A stretch of DNA of 39,283 nucleotides from JBBTWG01 sp038062935 (GTDB taxonomy: Bacteria > Patescibacteriota > Gracilibacteria > UBA1369 > UBA12463), in contig JBBTWG010000023.1 of NCBI GenBank assembly GCA_038062935.1, positions 1 to 39,283 of the forward strand. Direction: 5' to 3'. Shown here piece after piece: positions 15,973 through 23,801 of the stretch; positions within the stretch are counted from its first letter, which is position 1; the number at the start of each line of letters is the position of its first letter. The notes beneath the pieces are model-generated. The model was given only the letters and a program-made list of their open reading frames with translations, ran no database searches and was not told where the DNA came from. A program made the position numbers and the translations under genes.

Positions 15973-16173
15973 GTGCCCGGAAATCGGTGTACTCGAAAAA
16001 GAGTGCGGGATTTTGCGCGCGCGTCGCCGGAATTTTCCCCCTGCGAGGGAAAATTCCTAAGTGCTCGTGATTCGCTCGTCCCGCTTCGCGGGACACCATG
16101 CCCGCTCATCCTCGCAGTTGCGCCACGCGCGCAAAATCCCGCACTCTTTTTCGGAACAACCTTTTGGGCACAA
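15971..16173. repeat. Palindromic element family A, copy 1
   Basis: A 203-bp element built as nested inverted repeats. A 26-bp perfect outer stem (15996-16021 with 16126-16151) is flanked by TTGTGCCC/GGGCACAA (15971-15978, 16166-16173). Inside are hairpin i, GGAATTTTCCC-CCTGCGA-GGGAAAATTCC (16029-16057), and hairpin ii, GTCCCGC-TTC-GCGGGAC (16078-16094). The single-stranded core reads TAAGTGCTCG before hairpin ii and ACCATGCCCGCTC and CTCGCAGTTGCG after it. Copy 2 at 37397 keeps the core but has different arms. Confidence 0.85.
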
Positions 16174-16205
16174 AAATTGTTATGTTTTTTTTATTTTTTC
16201 TGGTT

Positions 16206-16386
16206 CTCAAAAGTGGTGAGTGAAGAATTTTTTCGAAAAAATTGCGAGGACGCGGGATCCAGAAGAGATAGTTTTTGGCGTAAAGAAAATCGAATTGCTT
16301 GCAATTCGATTTTTAGCCAAAACACTATCCTTGTGGTCGCGCCCGGAGCACTTTTTCGAAAAAATTCTTCACTCACCACTTTTGAG
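16206..16386. repeat. Palindromic element family B, copy 1
   Basis: A 181-bp element with perfect 35-bp terminal inverted repeats (16206-16240 and 16352-16386). The core contains ATTGCGAGGACGCGGGA (16241-16257), a stem GATAGTTTTTGGC with GCCAAAACACTATC, a central 13-bp hairpin AAAATCGAATTGC/GCAATTCGATTTT (16286-16313), and GTCGCGCCCGGAGCAC (16336-16351). It sits immediately upstream of recX. Copy 2 is inverted at 18268. Confidence 0.85.
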
Positions 16387-16412
16387 ATGCTGGTAAAAAC
16401 CTCGAAAAACGC

Positions 16413-16418
16413 TATACT
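16413..16418 (+). promoter_or_regulatory. -10 box of recX, leaderless type
   Basis: TATACT ends six bases before the recX ATG at 16425. No good -35 box is visible. Confidence 0.55.
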
Positions 16419-16424
16419 CAGCCC

Positions 16425-16883
16425 ATGTACGAGACTATCATGCAGGCGGCTTTGAAAATTGTTTCGCGGCGACGGCGGACGGTTTTGGAGATGCGGGGAA
16501 AACTTTTTGAGAAATTTCCTGGCGAAGACGTGGTGATTGAAAAAGTTTTGGTGCGACTTTTGGAGATGAAATATTTGGATGATTATTCGTATGTGCAGGC
16601 TTTTGCGCGGGATCGTTTGAAATTTCGACCGCGGGGGAAGAAGATGATTGAGTTTGAGTTGAAGAGGAAAGGTGTGGATGCTGCGACGGCGGCGAGAGGG
16701 CTTGCGGATTTGGAGATTGATGAAGTCGAGACGGCGCGGAAAATTTTTGCACTTTATAAGAAAAAATCTTCTTTTAAGCGAGCAAAAAATCAACGTGCTT
16801 CTGTTTTTCGGCATTTGGCGAGTCGCGGGATTTCTTTTGCTGCTGCGCAGCGGGTGGTGACGGAAAGCAGGATTGAGGATTGA
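16425..16883 (+). CDS. recX: Regulatory protein RecX
   Basis: A 152-aa three-helix-repeat protein that binds in the groove of RecA filaments and limits RecA activity. Family segments are present: SRRRRTVLEMRGKL (first repeat), LLEMKYLDDYSYVQAFARDR and the FRPRGKKMIEFELKRKGV helix, followed by the C-terminal repeat ASVFRHLASRGISF. Its location next to recA agrees. The ATG at 16425 directly follows a -10 box and element B1. The last four residues (RIED) and the stop codon are encoded by heptamer repeat R2. Confidence 0.93.
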   Translation: MYETIMQAALKIVSRRRRTVLEMRGKLFEKFPGEDVVIEKVLVRLLEMKYLDDYSYVQAFARDRLKFRPRGKKMIEFELKRKGVDAATAARGLADLEIDEVETARKIFALYKKKSSFKRAKNQRASVFRHLASRGISFAAAQRVVTESRIED

Positions 16884-16900
16884 GGATGTAGGATTGAGGG
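16869..16900. repeat. Heptamer repeat R2, copy a
   Basis: Units AGGATTG, AGGATTG, AGGATGT, AGGATTG and a partial AGGG. They encode the last residues and the stop codon of recX. Further copies lie at 26475 and 32988. Confidence 0.85.
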
Positions 16901-16917
16901 CGATTGGACGGCTTTTT

Positions 16918-16946
16918 TTGACTTTTGGCTGACTTGCTGTTAGAAT
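16918..16946 (+). promoter_or_regulatory. nusA promoter
   Basis: TTGACT (16918-16923), 17-nt spacer, TAGAAT (16941-16946) with the extended TG motif at 16938-16939. Start expected near 16953. Confidence 0.8.
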
Positions 16947-16954
16947 CTCCTCGA

Positions 16955-16988
16955 AAGTAAGGTTTATTTGAACCTTGCTTGTTTTTTT
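16955..16988 (+). terminator. Leader terminator (attenuator) before nusA
   Basis: AAGTAAGGTT (16955-16964) pairs with AACCTTGCTT (16971-16980), ten pairs with one G-T, followed by G and seven T. It lies between the nusA promoter and the nusA start, so it must be read through for nusA to be expressed. Confidence 0.8.
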
Positions 16989-17011
16989 GTACTTCTTTAT
17001 TTTTACTTGTT

Positions 17012-18250
17012 ATGCAAACTGAATTCGCTGCTGCTATTTCGCAACTTTGTGATGAGAAGGGGATTGATCGGGAGAAAGTCATGGAAACGATCAAGGCTGC
17101 TTTGAAGGCTGCGTATCGCAAAGATTATGGGACTCGGGATCAAAATGTGGACGTCGTTCTCGACGATATGACGGGGAATGCGACGGTTTTTTTGTTGAAG
17201 ATGGTGGTGAAAAAAGTGGAGAGTGAGGATCTGGAAATTTCTGTGACGGAGGCGAAGAAATACAAAAAAGAGGCGAAGGTTGGTGATGAAATCCGCATTG
17301 ATGTGACACCTCCTGGCTATGGACGCATCGCAGCGCAATCAGCAAAACAGGTGATTATTCAACGTCTCCAGGAAGCGGAACGTGATGTGATGTATGAAAT
17401 GTTCAAGGGTCGTGAAAATGAGCTCATCAATGCGCTCGTGCATCGTGTGGATGGTGAATTTGTGTATCTCAATCTGGATAATAAGACGACGACTTTCTTG
17501 CCGAAAGAAGAACAGATTCCTGGTGAGCGATATTATGGCGGTCAACGTTTGAAAATTTATTTGGACAAAGTGATCAAGACGACGAAAGGTCCGCAGCTTT
17601 TGATTTCTCGCAAACATCCGAATCTCGTGCGAAAATTGATGGAGCTCGAAATTCCTGAAGCGCGTTCGGGATTGGTGGAAATCAAGGCGATTGCGCGTGA
17701 ACCGGGCGTGCGCTGCAAAGTGGCGGTGTCTTCGAACGATCCGAAAATTGATCCGATTGGCTCATGTGTTGGCCAAAAAGGTGTGCGTGTCATGAATGTG
17801 ATGGCGGAATTGAACAACGAACGTATCGACATCATCCAGTATGCTGAAAATCCTGAGCAGTATATCAAGGCTTCCCTGAGCCCTGCGAAGATCACGCAGA
17901 TTCAACTGAACAATCAACAAAAACGCGCGGCGATTTTTGTGGCCACTGACCAACGTCCACTTGCGATCGGGAAAAATGGCCAAAATGTGCGGCTCGCTTC
18001 GATTTTGACGGGATGGGAAATTGATATCAAAGATGCTTCTGAACTCGCGACGACTGTGGTTGAAAAGAAGGTTGTTGAAAAAATTGCTGATCTCGGACTC
18101 AACTCACATGTTGTTGAGAAATTGGCGGCGGCGAATTTGACTTCTGTTGAACAGATCAAGGGGCTTTCGGAGAAAGATCTCATGTCTGTTGAGGGCATGG
18201 ATCATGACTCGGCCTTGGCGGTTTTGGAGGCTTTGAAGGGAGTGAAGTAG
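17012..18250 (+). CDS. nusA: Transcription termination/antitermination factor NusA
   Basis: RNA-polymerase-binding elongation factor that tunes pausing, termination and rRNA antitermination. The 412-aa product has the N-terminal polymerase-binding domain (EFAAAISQLCDEKGIDREKVMETIKAALKAAY region), an S1 domain at about 130-195, and tandem KH domains (GSCVGQKGVRVMNVMAELNNERIDII and RPLAIGKNGQNVRLASILTGWEIDI pieces). A single helix-hairpin-helix-like repeat closes the protein (LSEKDLMSVEGMDHDSA). The ATG at 17012 follows a promoter and a leader terminator, suggesting autoregulation by termination efficiency. Element B2 follows directly after the stop. Confidence 0.96.
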   Translation: MQTEFAAAISQLCDEKGIDREKVMETIKAALKAAYRKDYGTRDQNVDVVLDDMTGNATVFLLKMVVKKVESEDLEISVTEAKKYKKEAKVGDEIRIDVTPPGYGRIAAQSAKQVIIQRLQEAERDVMYEMFKGRENELINALVHRVDGEFVYLNLDNKTTTFLPKEEQIPGERYYGGQRLKIYLDKVIKTTKGPQLLISRKHPNLVRKLMELEIPEARSGLVEIKAIAREPGVRCKVAVSSNDPKIDPIGSCVGQKGVRVMNVMAELNNERIDIIQYAENPEQYIKASLSPAKITQIQLNNQQKRAAIFVATDQRPLAIGKNGQNVRLASILTGWEIDIKDASELATTVVEKKVVEKIADLGLNSHVVEKLAAANLTSVEQIKGLSEKDLMSVEGMDHDSALAVLEALKGVK

Positions 18251-18267
18251 ACCTTTCGAAGAACGCC

Positions 18268-18436
18268 GTTTGGGTGAGGTGAGTTTGAAAATTTCCGAAA
18301 AAGTGCTCCGGGCGCGACCCAAAGGAGGGTGTTTTGGCTACCCCGCTTAGCGGGGCTTCACGCCAAAAACCACTCTCTTTGGGGTCCCGCGTCCTCGCAA
18401 TTTTTTCGGAAATTTTCAAATTCACCTCACCCAAAC
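18268..18436. repeat. Palindromic element family B, copy 2 (inverted)
   Basis: A 169-bp element with 35-bp terminal inverted repeats (18268-18302 and 18402-18436, one mismatch). Read on the minus strand its core matches copy 1: ATTGCGAGGACGCGGGA, then a TTTTTGGCGT segment, a central hairpin (here CCCCGC-TTA-GCGGGG, unlike copy 1), AGCCAAAACAC and GTCGCGCCCGGAGCAC. Arms and central hairpin differ in sequence from copy 1 yet remain paired. It lies between nusA and the fic gene. Confidence 0.85.
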
Positions 18437-18468
18437 TCCTTTTTTGTAAAATCTATGGTCAGAGCTCT

Positions 18469-19104
18469 TCAGGAAACTTTCCTCAATTCTTTTATTGCCT
18501 CATCTATGGCTTCGGCGATGAGTTTTTCGAGCTTTGTATAATTTCCGTTGTCGGCCTGTTGCAGCGCTTGAATGTATCTTTTTCTTCCGGATGGTGTTTC
18601 AACTTTCAATTCAACTGGAGGAAGATTGAGATTGAGCAATAGCATGCTGATAAGTAATCTTCCGATCCGGCCGTTGTAATCCTGGAAAGGATGAATCCAT
18701 AAAAAGCGGTGATGCGCCCATGAGAGAAACTGAATGAGTTCGTTCAAAAATTCATCATTCTCGATCTTTGGAATGTGCCGTATGCGTGCTTTCAAATCCT
18801 CAGCGAAATCTTCCATCACCTGAGGAATCAGATATGATTTTGGTGGCGAATGTTTTGATACGTGCACTTCTATTTTTCGAAACTTCCCTCCGTGTTCTGG
18901 GAAAATCCAACCGAATCCGATTTTATGAATCTTTTTCAGCGATGTCACAGTAATAGGAATTTTTTGGTCACGCTGGTGCTGTTTTAAAACAAAATCCCAT
19001 GCTCGTTTTATGCCTTCTATTTCTAAAGGAATTAATTTGGATCGTGGAATAATTCCAAATGTTGTTTCCTGATAGCTGGTTTCTCCGATTCGTTTTTTGG
19101 GCAT
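18469..19104 (-). CDS. Fic domain protein
   Basis: A 211-aa Fic-family protein. Fic enzymes transfer AMP or related groups from nucleotides to protein hydroxyls. The active-site loop reads HPFQDYNGRIGR, matching HPFx(D/E)xNGRxxR with Tyr in place of the usual Gly. The upstream flap and helix region is present (HHRFLWI). I do not see a clear (S/T)xxxE(G/N) inhibitory helix in this protein, so an antitoxin may be separate. A 56-codon basic reading frame ends six bases upstream on the same strand and is a candidate partner. The gene lies downstream of the DGR reverse transcriptase on the same strand; whether they are functionally linked is not known. Confidence 0.88.
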   Translation of the reverse strand: MPKKRIGETSYQETTFGIIPRSKLIPLEIEGIKRAWDFVLKQHQRDQKIPITVTSLKKIHKIGFGWIFPEHGGKFRKIEVHVSKHSPPKSYLIPQVMEDFAEDLKARIRHIPKIENDEFLNELIQFLSWAHHRFLWIHPFQDYNGRIGRLLISMLLLNLNLPPVELKVETPSGRKRYIQALQQADNGNYTKLEKLIAEAIDEAIKELRKVS

Positions 19105-19110
19105 ATAACC

Positions 19111-19281
19111 TTATGTTCGCTTGAGAACTTTCTTGACCATTTTTTTGGTTGTCTGTGGATTTTCAGTCTTTGTGGTGCGATATAACATTTTCTCGGCAAA
19201 ACTATGAAGGTACGCTTTTCGCTTCTTTATGCTCGCTTTCCTATATGTTTTCATCCCTGCGATGGTGGCTTTTGTCGTCAT
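19111..19281 (-). CDS. Very small basic protein upstream of fic
   Basis: A 56-aa reading frame (ATG at 19281, TAA at 19111-19113), composed largely of Lys, Thr and Arg (for example MKTYRKASIKKRKAY and TTKKMVKKVLKRT). It ends six bases before the fic ATG on the same strand, and a minus-strand TATAAT (19305-19300) lies upstream. The spacing fits a two-gene operon, such as an antitoxin or DNA-binding partner of Fic. I do not recognise a family and its coding status rests on context. Confidence 0.45.
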   Translation of the reverse strand: MTTKATIAGMKTYRKASIKKRKAYLHSFAEKMLYRTTKTENPQTTKKMVKKVLKRT

Positions 19282-19312
19282 GATGAAATTCTAATTCAAA
19301 TTATATTCCAGA

Positions 19313-20293
<981 letters not shown>

Positions 20294-20310
<17 letters not shown>

Positions 20311-20638
20311 TATCAATAAAAGTTATGATGCGTATAAGGCGATTATAGTCATGAATAATGTTTTGGAGAAACGGTGGAGACTTTCTCTCGGCATCAGTCT
20401 CGAAAAATCGATTCTCGATTTTCTGGAATATGCCATTATGGCCAAGAATGCTCCAAAATCATTGAAGGCTTCGTACCTGATTAAAGCCAGCAGTTTGCTC
20501 GAGATTTCGACTTTGAAATTACGCCTTTTCCTGGAACTTCAACTCACGAATGAGACAAAAATCTTCCAGATACAGGGCATGCTCGCCGAGATTGGCAGAA
20601 TGCTTGGCGGATGGCTAAAGGCTTCACAGAGCACATAA
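20294..20638 (+). CDS. avd: DGR accessory variability determinant (Avd-like four-helix bundle)
   Basis: A 114-aa helical protein starting at MDSLPIINKSYDAYK. The end LAEIGRMLGGWLKA is the conserved C-terminal signature of Avd-like four-helix-bundle proteins of DGRs (related to the 23S intervening-sequence protein fold). Avd forms a pentameric barrel that binds the RT and the template RNA and is needed for mutagenic cDNA synthesis. Unusually, it is on the opposite strand to RT, template and target. Its first 17 bases overlap the RT start head to head. The frame extends upstream to a TTG at 20240, but that part would be antisense to RT coding sequence. Confidence 0.9.
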
Positions 20639-20656
20639 AAAGCACACCTTCTCTCA

Positions 20657-20756
20657 TCCACGGCAGACAGCGCAGGTTGTCGTTCGAATTGTCAGGATTG
20701 TTCCTGTCCAGATTGACGTGGTCGTCGTTCCAATTCGCGTTCGGCAAGTTCTGAGC
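20657..20756 (-). repeat. DGR template repeat (TR)
   Basis: This 100-nt sequence matches 21064-21163 with a constant offset of 407. Read on the minus strand it has 29 adenines; 16 of these differ in the target copy, while none of the other 71 bases differ. Its translation is rich in Asn and Asp codons (AAY/GAY), such as NANWNDDHVNLDRNNPDN, which is typical of a template designed for adenine mutagenesis. It lies between avd and the target gene; the invariant end CTGCGCTGTCTGCCGTGG corresponds to the initiation-of-homing side. Confidence 0.97.
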
Positions 20757-21040
20757 ATGTGACGAAGTTTCTCTGATGAACATTTGCAGTCGCGACTGCG
20801 ATGTTCGCATTGGTTTGCTTTTTCACCCCCGCTCTACGGGGATAAACTTCGCTCAAACGTGAGGGGAGATGTGCTGATTGTGATCTCAAGACTTCTTTTG
20901 AAATTCAAAGTCTTTTTTATGAGAGACAAAATATGGCAGCCTCAACAAAATGTGGAGGTGACTGTTCGCCACGCTCCACATTGAACACTTTATTGTTGAA
21001 AAGATAAAGAGAAGAGAAAAGAAAAGACAAGAATCGAAGA
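20757..21040. other. Spacer between TR and target gene
   Basis: Non-coding spacer of the DGR. Apart from the hairpin at 20949-20982, it holds a small inverted repeat CCCCG/CGGGG (20827-20831, 20837-20841). The template RNA promoter or processing signals should lie here, since the TR is transcribed toward lower coordinates; I could not identify a clear promoter. Confidence 0.5.
20949..20982 (-). other. Hairpin downstream of the variable repeat
   Basis: AATGTGGAG (20949-20957) pairs with CTCCACATT (20974-20982), extended past a bulge by GTG/CAC. An outer TCAACAA/TTGTTGA pair (20942-20948, 20993-20999) encloses it. It lies about 80 bp beyond the 3' end of the variable repeat and 58 bp after the target stop. 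In the Bordetella phage DGR a hairpin or cruciform just downstream of the variable repeat is needed for efficient retrohoming; this one could act similarly or as a terminator. Confidence 0.6.
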
Positions 21041-21907
21041 CTAAGTTTCCATCTCGCCCTCAACCCACGGCAGACAGCGCAGGCTGCCGTACGAATTGCC
21101 AGGATCGCTCCTGCCCAGAACGACGCGGTCGCCGTCCCAACCCGCGTTCGGCAAGTCCTGAGCGCCAGCAGGTCTTTCAAAGGCATTCCAGGTATTTCGA
21201 TCCAAGACTTCTCCTTCTGCTATCTGGCCGGCCATTGCTGGAACGTAACCATGAGGAGGCATGATGCCAACACCTTTTTCGGCGAAGCGTTTTTTATATT
21301 CTGTGACCATTTGTTCATTGATTCTTCGATTTTCGTTTGTTGGAAAATCTGCATAGAGGATAGATTCATCAAGAGGATTTTCTTTTACTGCCTTTGTAAT
21401 ACCAAATTTCCATTTTTCTGAGCCTACTGTGTCCCAGAATTCTGGCCACCAGTTTTTGCTGTCCGTTTGGTCTGGAATTGTTTTGTTTGCATCGATTGCC
21501 CTCAAAAGGGCTACAGCTTTTTCTGGAGGGACCAGAACGAGTTTTTGAGCGCCAAATTCTCTCAATCCATCCAGCGTTTCGCCTGAAAGGCTTGCGAGCC
21601 AATTGGTGAGACCCTCTACAGTGGGAAGATTTTTCGCGTTGATGAGAAATCTCTCTGTCCATACGGCGAGTTTCGCTGCGAATTGAGATTCGATGGCTGT
21701 TAAAAATTCTGATTGCTCTGGTGTGCGTGTGCCGTCGAGACGGTCGAAAATTCTTGTCATGCCGCGTCTCACTCCTTCGTCTGTTATAAGCGCTAATTCA
21801 GCATCTGCCGGTCTCTCGAAATTAAAACTTTCTGCTGCTAAAAGTGCTTTTTGTTCTGTTGTGAACATGGTCCAGCTGTCTGGAAATTGACCGATTGTAT
21901 TTGTCAT
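21041..21907 (-). CDS. DGR target protein with C-terminal variable region
   Basis: A 288-aa protein whose last 40 residues (from A249) contain the variable repeat. Compared with the template translation, 14 codons differ, all at residues encoded by template adenines (251, 256, 258, 259, 261, 263, 265, 267, 268, 270, 273, 274, 275, 282). The end has the NS-x3-LRCLPW form expected for the C-type-lectin/FGE-like fold used by DGR targets, in which variable residues line a binding surface. The N-terminal 240 residues are mostly helical and not recognised. There is no signal peptide or membrane segment, so the protein may act inside the cell or be exported another way. A strong promoter lies just upstream. 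Confidence 0.92.
   Translation of the reverse strand: MTNTIGQFPDSWTMFTTEQKALLAAESFNFERPADAELALITDEGVRRGMTRIFDRLDGTRTPEQSEFLTAIESQFAAKLAVWTERFLINAKNLPTVEGLTNWLASLSGETLDGLREFGAQKLVLVPPEKAVALLRAIDANKTIPDQTDSKNWWPEFWDTVGSEKWKFGITKAVKENPLDESILYADFPTNENRRINEQMVTEYKKRFAEKGVGIMPPHGYVPAMAGQIAEGEVLDRNTWNAFERPAGAQDLPNAGWDGDRVVLGRSDPGNSYGSLRCLPWVEGEMET
21064..21163 (-). repeat. DGR variable repeat (VR)
   Basis: Target copy of the template at 20657-20756, located at the 3' end of the target gene. Of 16 differences, 14 are A to G and two are A to T on the coding strand (the two T changes align with 20684 and 20713). All change the encoded residue. Similarity stops sharply at both ends. Confidence 0.97.
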
Positions 21908-21936
21908 TGGAGATGTTTGTTAGAAAACAAGATTGA

Positions 21937-21965
21937 ATTTTAAGTGTATTTTGCCTTTTTGTCAA
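21937..21965 (-). promoter_or_regulatory. Promoter of the DGR target gene
   Basis: Minus-strand TTGACA (21965-21960), 17-nt spacer, TAAAAT (21942-21937). Leader of about 23 nt to the ATG at 21907. One of the best promoter matches in the window, suggesting high target expression. Confidence 0.8.
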
Positions 21966-22047
21966 ATTCATTTGCTCCATCAGCTTTGTGATTCTACAGT
22001 TCTTTCCGAAATTTAGCTTCCCGCAGCTTCCCAAATCCTGCTTTTTG

Positions 22048-22056
22048 TGGTACAAT
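22048..22056 (+). promoter_or_regulatory. Extended -10 promoter of the pilB-like gene
   Basis: TGG followed by TACAAT (22051-22056), with a weak TTCCCA at 22028-22033 as -35. Start near 22063, leader about 18 nt. Confidence 0.6.
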
Positions 22057-22080
22057 GGTTGGAAATACAAACCAAACCTT

Positions 22081-23793
22081 ATGGCTACGATTTTTGATCC
22101 TATGGCGGCTTCGGGGGGCGACGACGGGAACTCCGGGAAACTTGCGAATGGACAGCAGGCGAGTTTTTCTCAGGGGCTGACGACGATCAATCGCGATTTC
22201 AAGGAGAAGGAAGTGATGCGTCGAGCGGAGGAATTGAAGATTCCTTATGTCGATATTGCGCGGACTCCGGTGAATCCGGATCTCCTTCGGCTCGTGACTT
22301 TGGACATGGCCCAGAAGGCTTCCGTGATGCCTTTTATGCTTGTTGGGCGCGTGATTCGAATTGCTGCTGTGGATCCTTCGAATGTTGAGACTTTGAAACT
22401 TTTTGAAGTGTTGAAAGCGCAGCGATTTGAAGTTTTGCCACATCTCTGTTCGCAACAATCTTTTGAGGAAACTCTCCATGTGTATGATTTCGAAAAGGGG
22501 ATTGAGAAACAAAAATTGATTACGACGGTCGAGCATGATCGAATTGCGGCGTATGAAAAAGAGATTTCTTTGCTCTCGGAAATGCGGGAGAAAGTGGAGA
22601 AATTGACGGCGGATGAGGCGATGAATTTTATCGAAGTGGGAGCCATGAAAACGAATGCGAGTGATATTCATTATGAACCTTCGGCGGGGCTGACTCGTGT
22701 GCGATTTCGTATCGATGGCGTGCTGCACAAGGTGTTTGATTTGAATCAGGATGTCTACAAAAATATTGCAAATCAGATCAAGTATCGTTCGAAAATGAAA
22801 TTGAATGTGACGAATATTCCGCAGGATGGACGGTATAGTTTTGTCCTGAATAATGGAAAAGTGGACGTGCGTGTGTCTTCGATTCCTACGGAATTTGGGG
22901 AGTCTTTTGTGTGTCGACTTCTCGATAGTTCGAAAGGTGTGATGCATTTCGATCAGATGGGTTTTGCGGGAAAATATTTGGAGACGATGAACGGACTTTC
23001 AGGACTTTCGCACGGCATGGTGCTGGTGACGGGGCCTACGGGATCAGGGAAAACGACGACGCTGTACGCACTGCTCGCGCAGTTCAATGACACGGAAACG
23101 AAAATTATTACGCTCGAGGATCCGGTGGAATATCAGATCACGGGGGTGACGCAGAGTCAGATTGATGAATCGCATGGATACTCTTTTGCGGCGGGACTGC
23201 GGTCGGTGCTGCGTCAGGATCCGGACGTGGTGATGATTGGTGAAATTCGTGATTTGGAGACGGCGACGACGGCTGCGCAGGCGGCGCTCACGGGGCACGT
23301 GCTCCTGAGTACGCTGCACACGAATAGCGCGGTGGAGACGATTCCGCGACTTCTCAACATGGGCATTCCGGAGTTTATGATGGCGCCGGCGCTCAGCACG
23401 ATCATTGCGCAACGGCTCGTGCGTGTAGTGTGTGAGTGTCGCGAGATGGTGGCGCCGAGTGCTTCGGATTTAGCAAAATTTCAGGCGATGGTGGCTTCAC
23501 TTGCTGTCGTGCGACCGGACTTGAAAGTGGCTGTGCCTGAGACAATTCCGCGACCGGTGGGGTGTGATAAGTGCAGCAAGACCGGATACAAAGGTCAGCT
23601 CGTGATCTGCGAAATGTTTTCCATGGATCGTGAGATGGAAGAATTGATTTTACAAAAATCGAGCAGCGGGAAATTGCTGGAGGCTGCGCGGAAGAAAGGC
23701 ATGATTACTCTGGAAGAAGATGGACTTTTGAAGGTGGCGCAGGGGCTCACGACGATTGAAGAAGTGTTTCGGGCGACGAATATGGGGGTGTAG
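22081..23793 (+). CDS. pilB: Type IV pilus assembly / type II secretion ATPase (PilB/GspE family)
   Basis: Hexameric cytoplasmic ATPase that drives pilus extension; in CPR bacteria such pili support attachment and DNA uptake. The 570-aa product has the N-terminal GspE domain (RRAEELKIPYVDIARTPVNPDLL), the N2 domain (ASDIHYEPSAGLTRVRFRIDG), Walker A GPTGSGKTTTLYALL, the Asp box (TLEDPVEYQITGVTQ), Walker B DPDVVMIGEIRD and the His box GHVLLSTLHTNSA. The C-terminal zinc site is partly kept (GCDKCSKTGYKG) but the first Cys pair reads CEC. The ATG at 22081 follows an extended -10 promoter. No other pilus gene lies in the window; dprA is close. Confidence 0.94.
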   Translation: MATIFDPMAASGGDDGNSGKLANGQQASFSQGLTTINRDFKEKEVMRRAEELKIPYVDIARTPVNPDLLRLVTLDMAQKASVMPFMLVGRVIRIAAVDPSNVETLKLFEVLKAQRFEVLPHLCSQQSFEETLHVYDFEKGIEKQKLITTVEHDRIAAYEKEISLLSEMREKVEKLTADEAMNFIEVGAMKTNASDIHYEPSAGLTRVRFRIDGVLHKVFDLNQDVYKNIANQIKYRSKMKLNVTNIPQDGRYSFVLNNGKVDVRVSSIPTEFGESFVCRLLDSSKGVMHFDQMGFAGKYLETMNGLSGLSHGMVLVTGPTGSGKTTTLYALLAQFNDTETKIITLEDPVEYQITGVTQSQIDESHGYSFAAGLRSVLRQDPDVVMIGEIRDLETATTAAQAALTGHVLLSTLHTNSAVETIPRLLNMGIPEFMMAPALSTIIAQRLVRVVCECREMVAPSASDLAKFQAMVASLAVVRPDLKVAVPETIPRPVGCDKCSKTGYKGQLVICEMFSMDREMEELILQKSSSGKLLEAARKKGMITLEEDGLLKVAQGLTTIEEVFRATNMGV

Positions 23794-23801
23794 GAATTTC
23801 T

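Noticed and set aside
15860..16109. Minus-strand frames over the family A element
   Set aside because: They read through hairpins; a similar peptide in the other copy at 37179-37559 arises from the repeat itself, not from a gene.
16206..18436. Composite transposon bounded by the B elements
   Set aside because: No transposase between or near them and no clear target-site duplications; the enclosed genes are recX and nusA, normal housekeeping genes.
20544..20810. Minus-strand 88-codon frame containing the template repeat
   Set aside because: It overlaps avd and is open only because the template copies coding sequence of the target gene.
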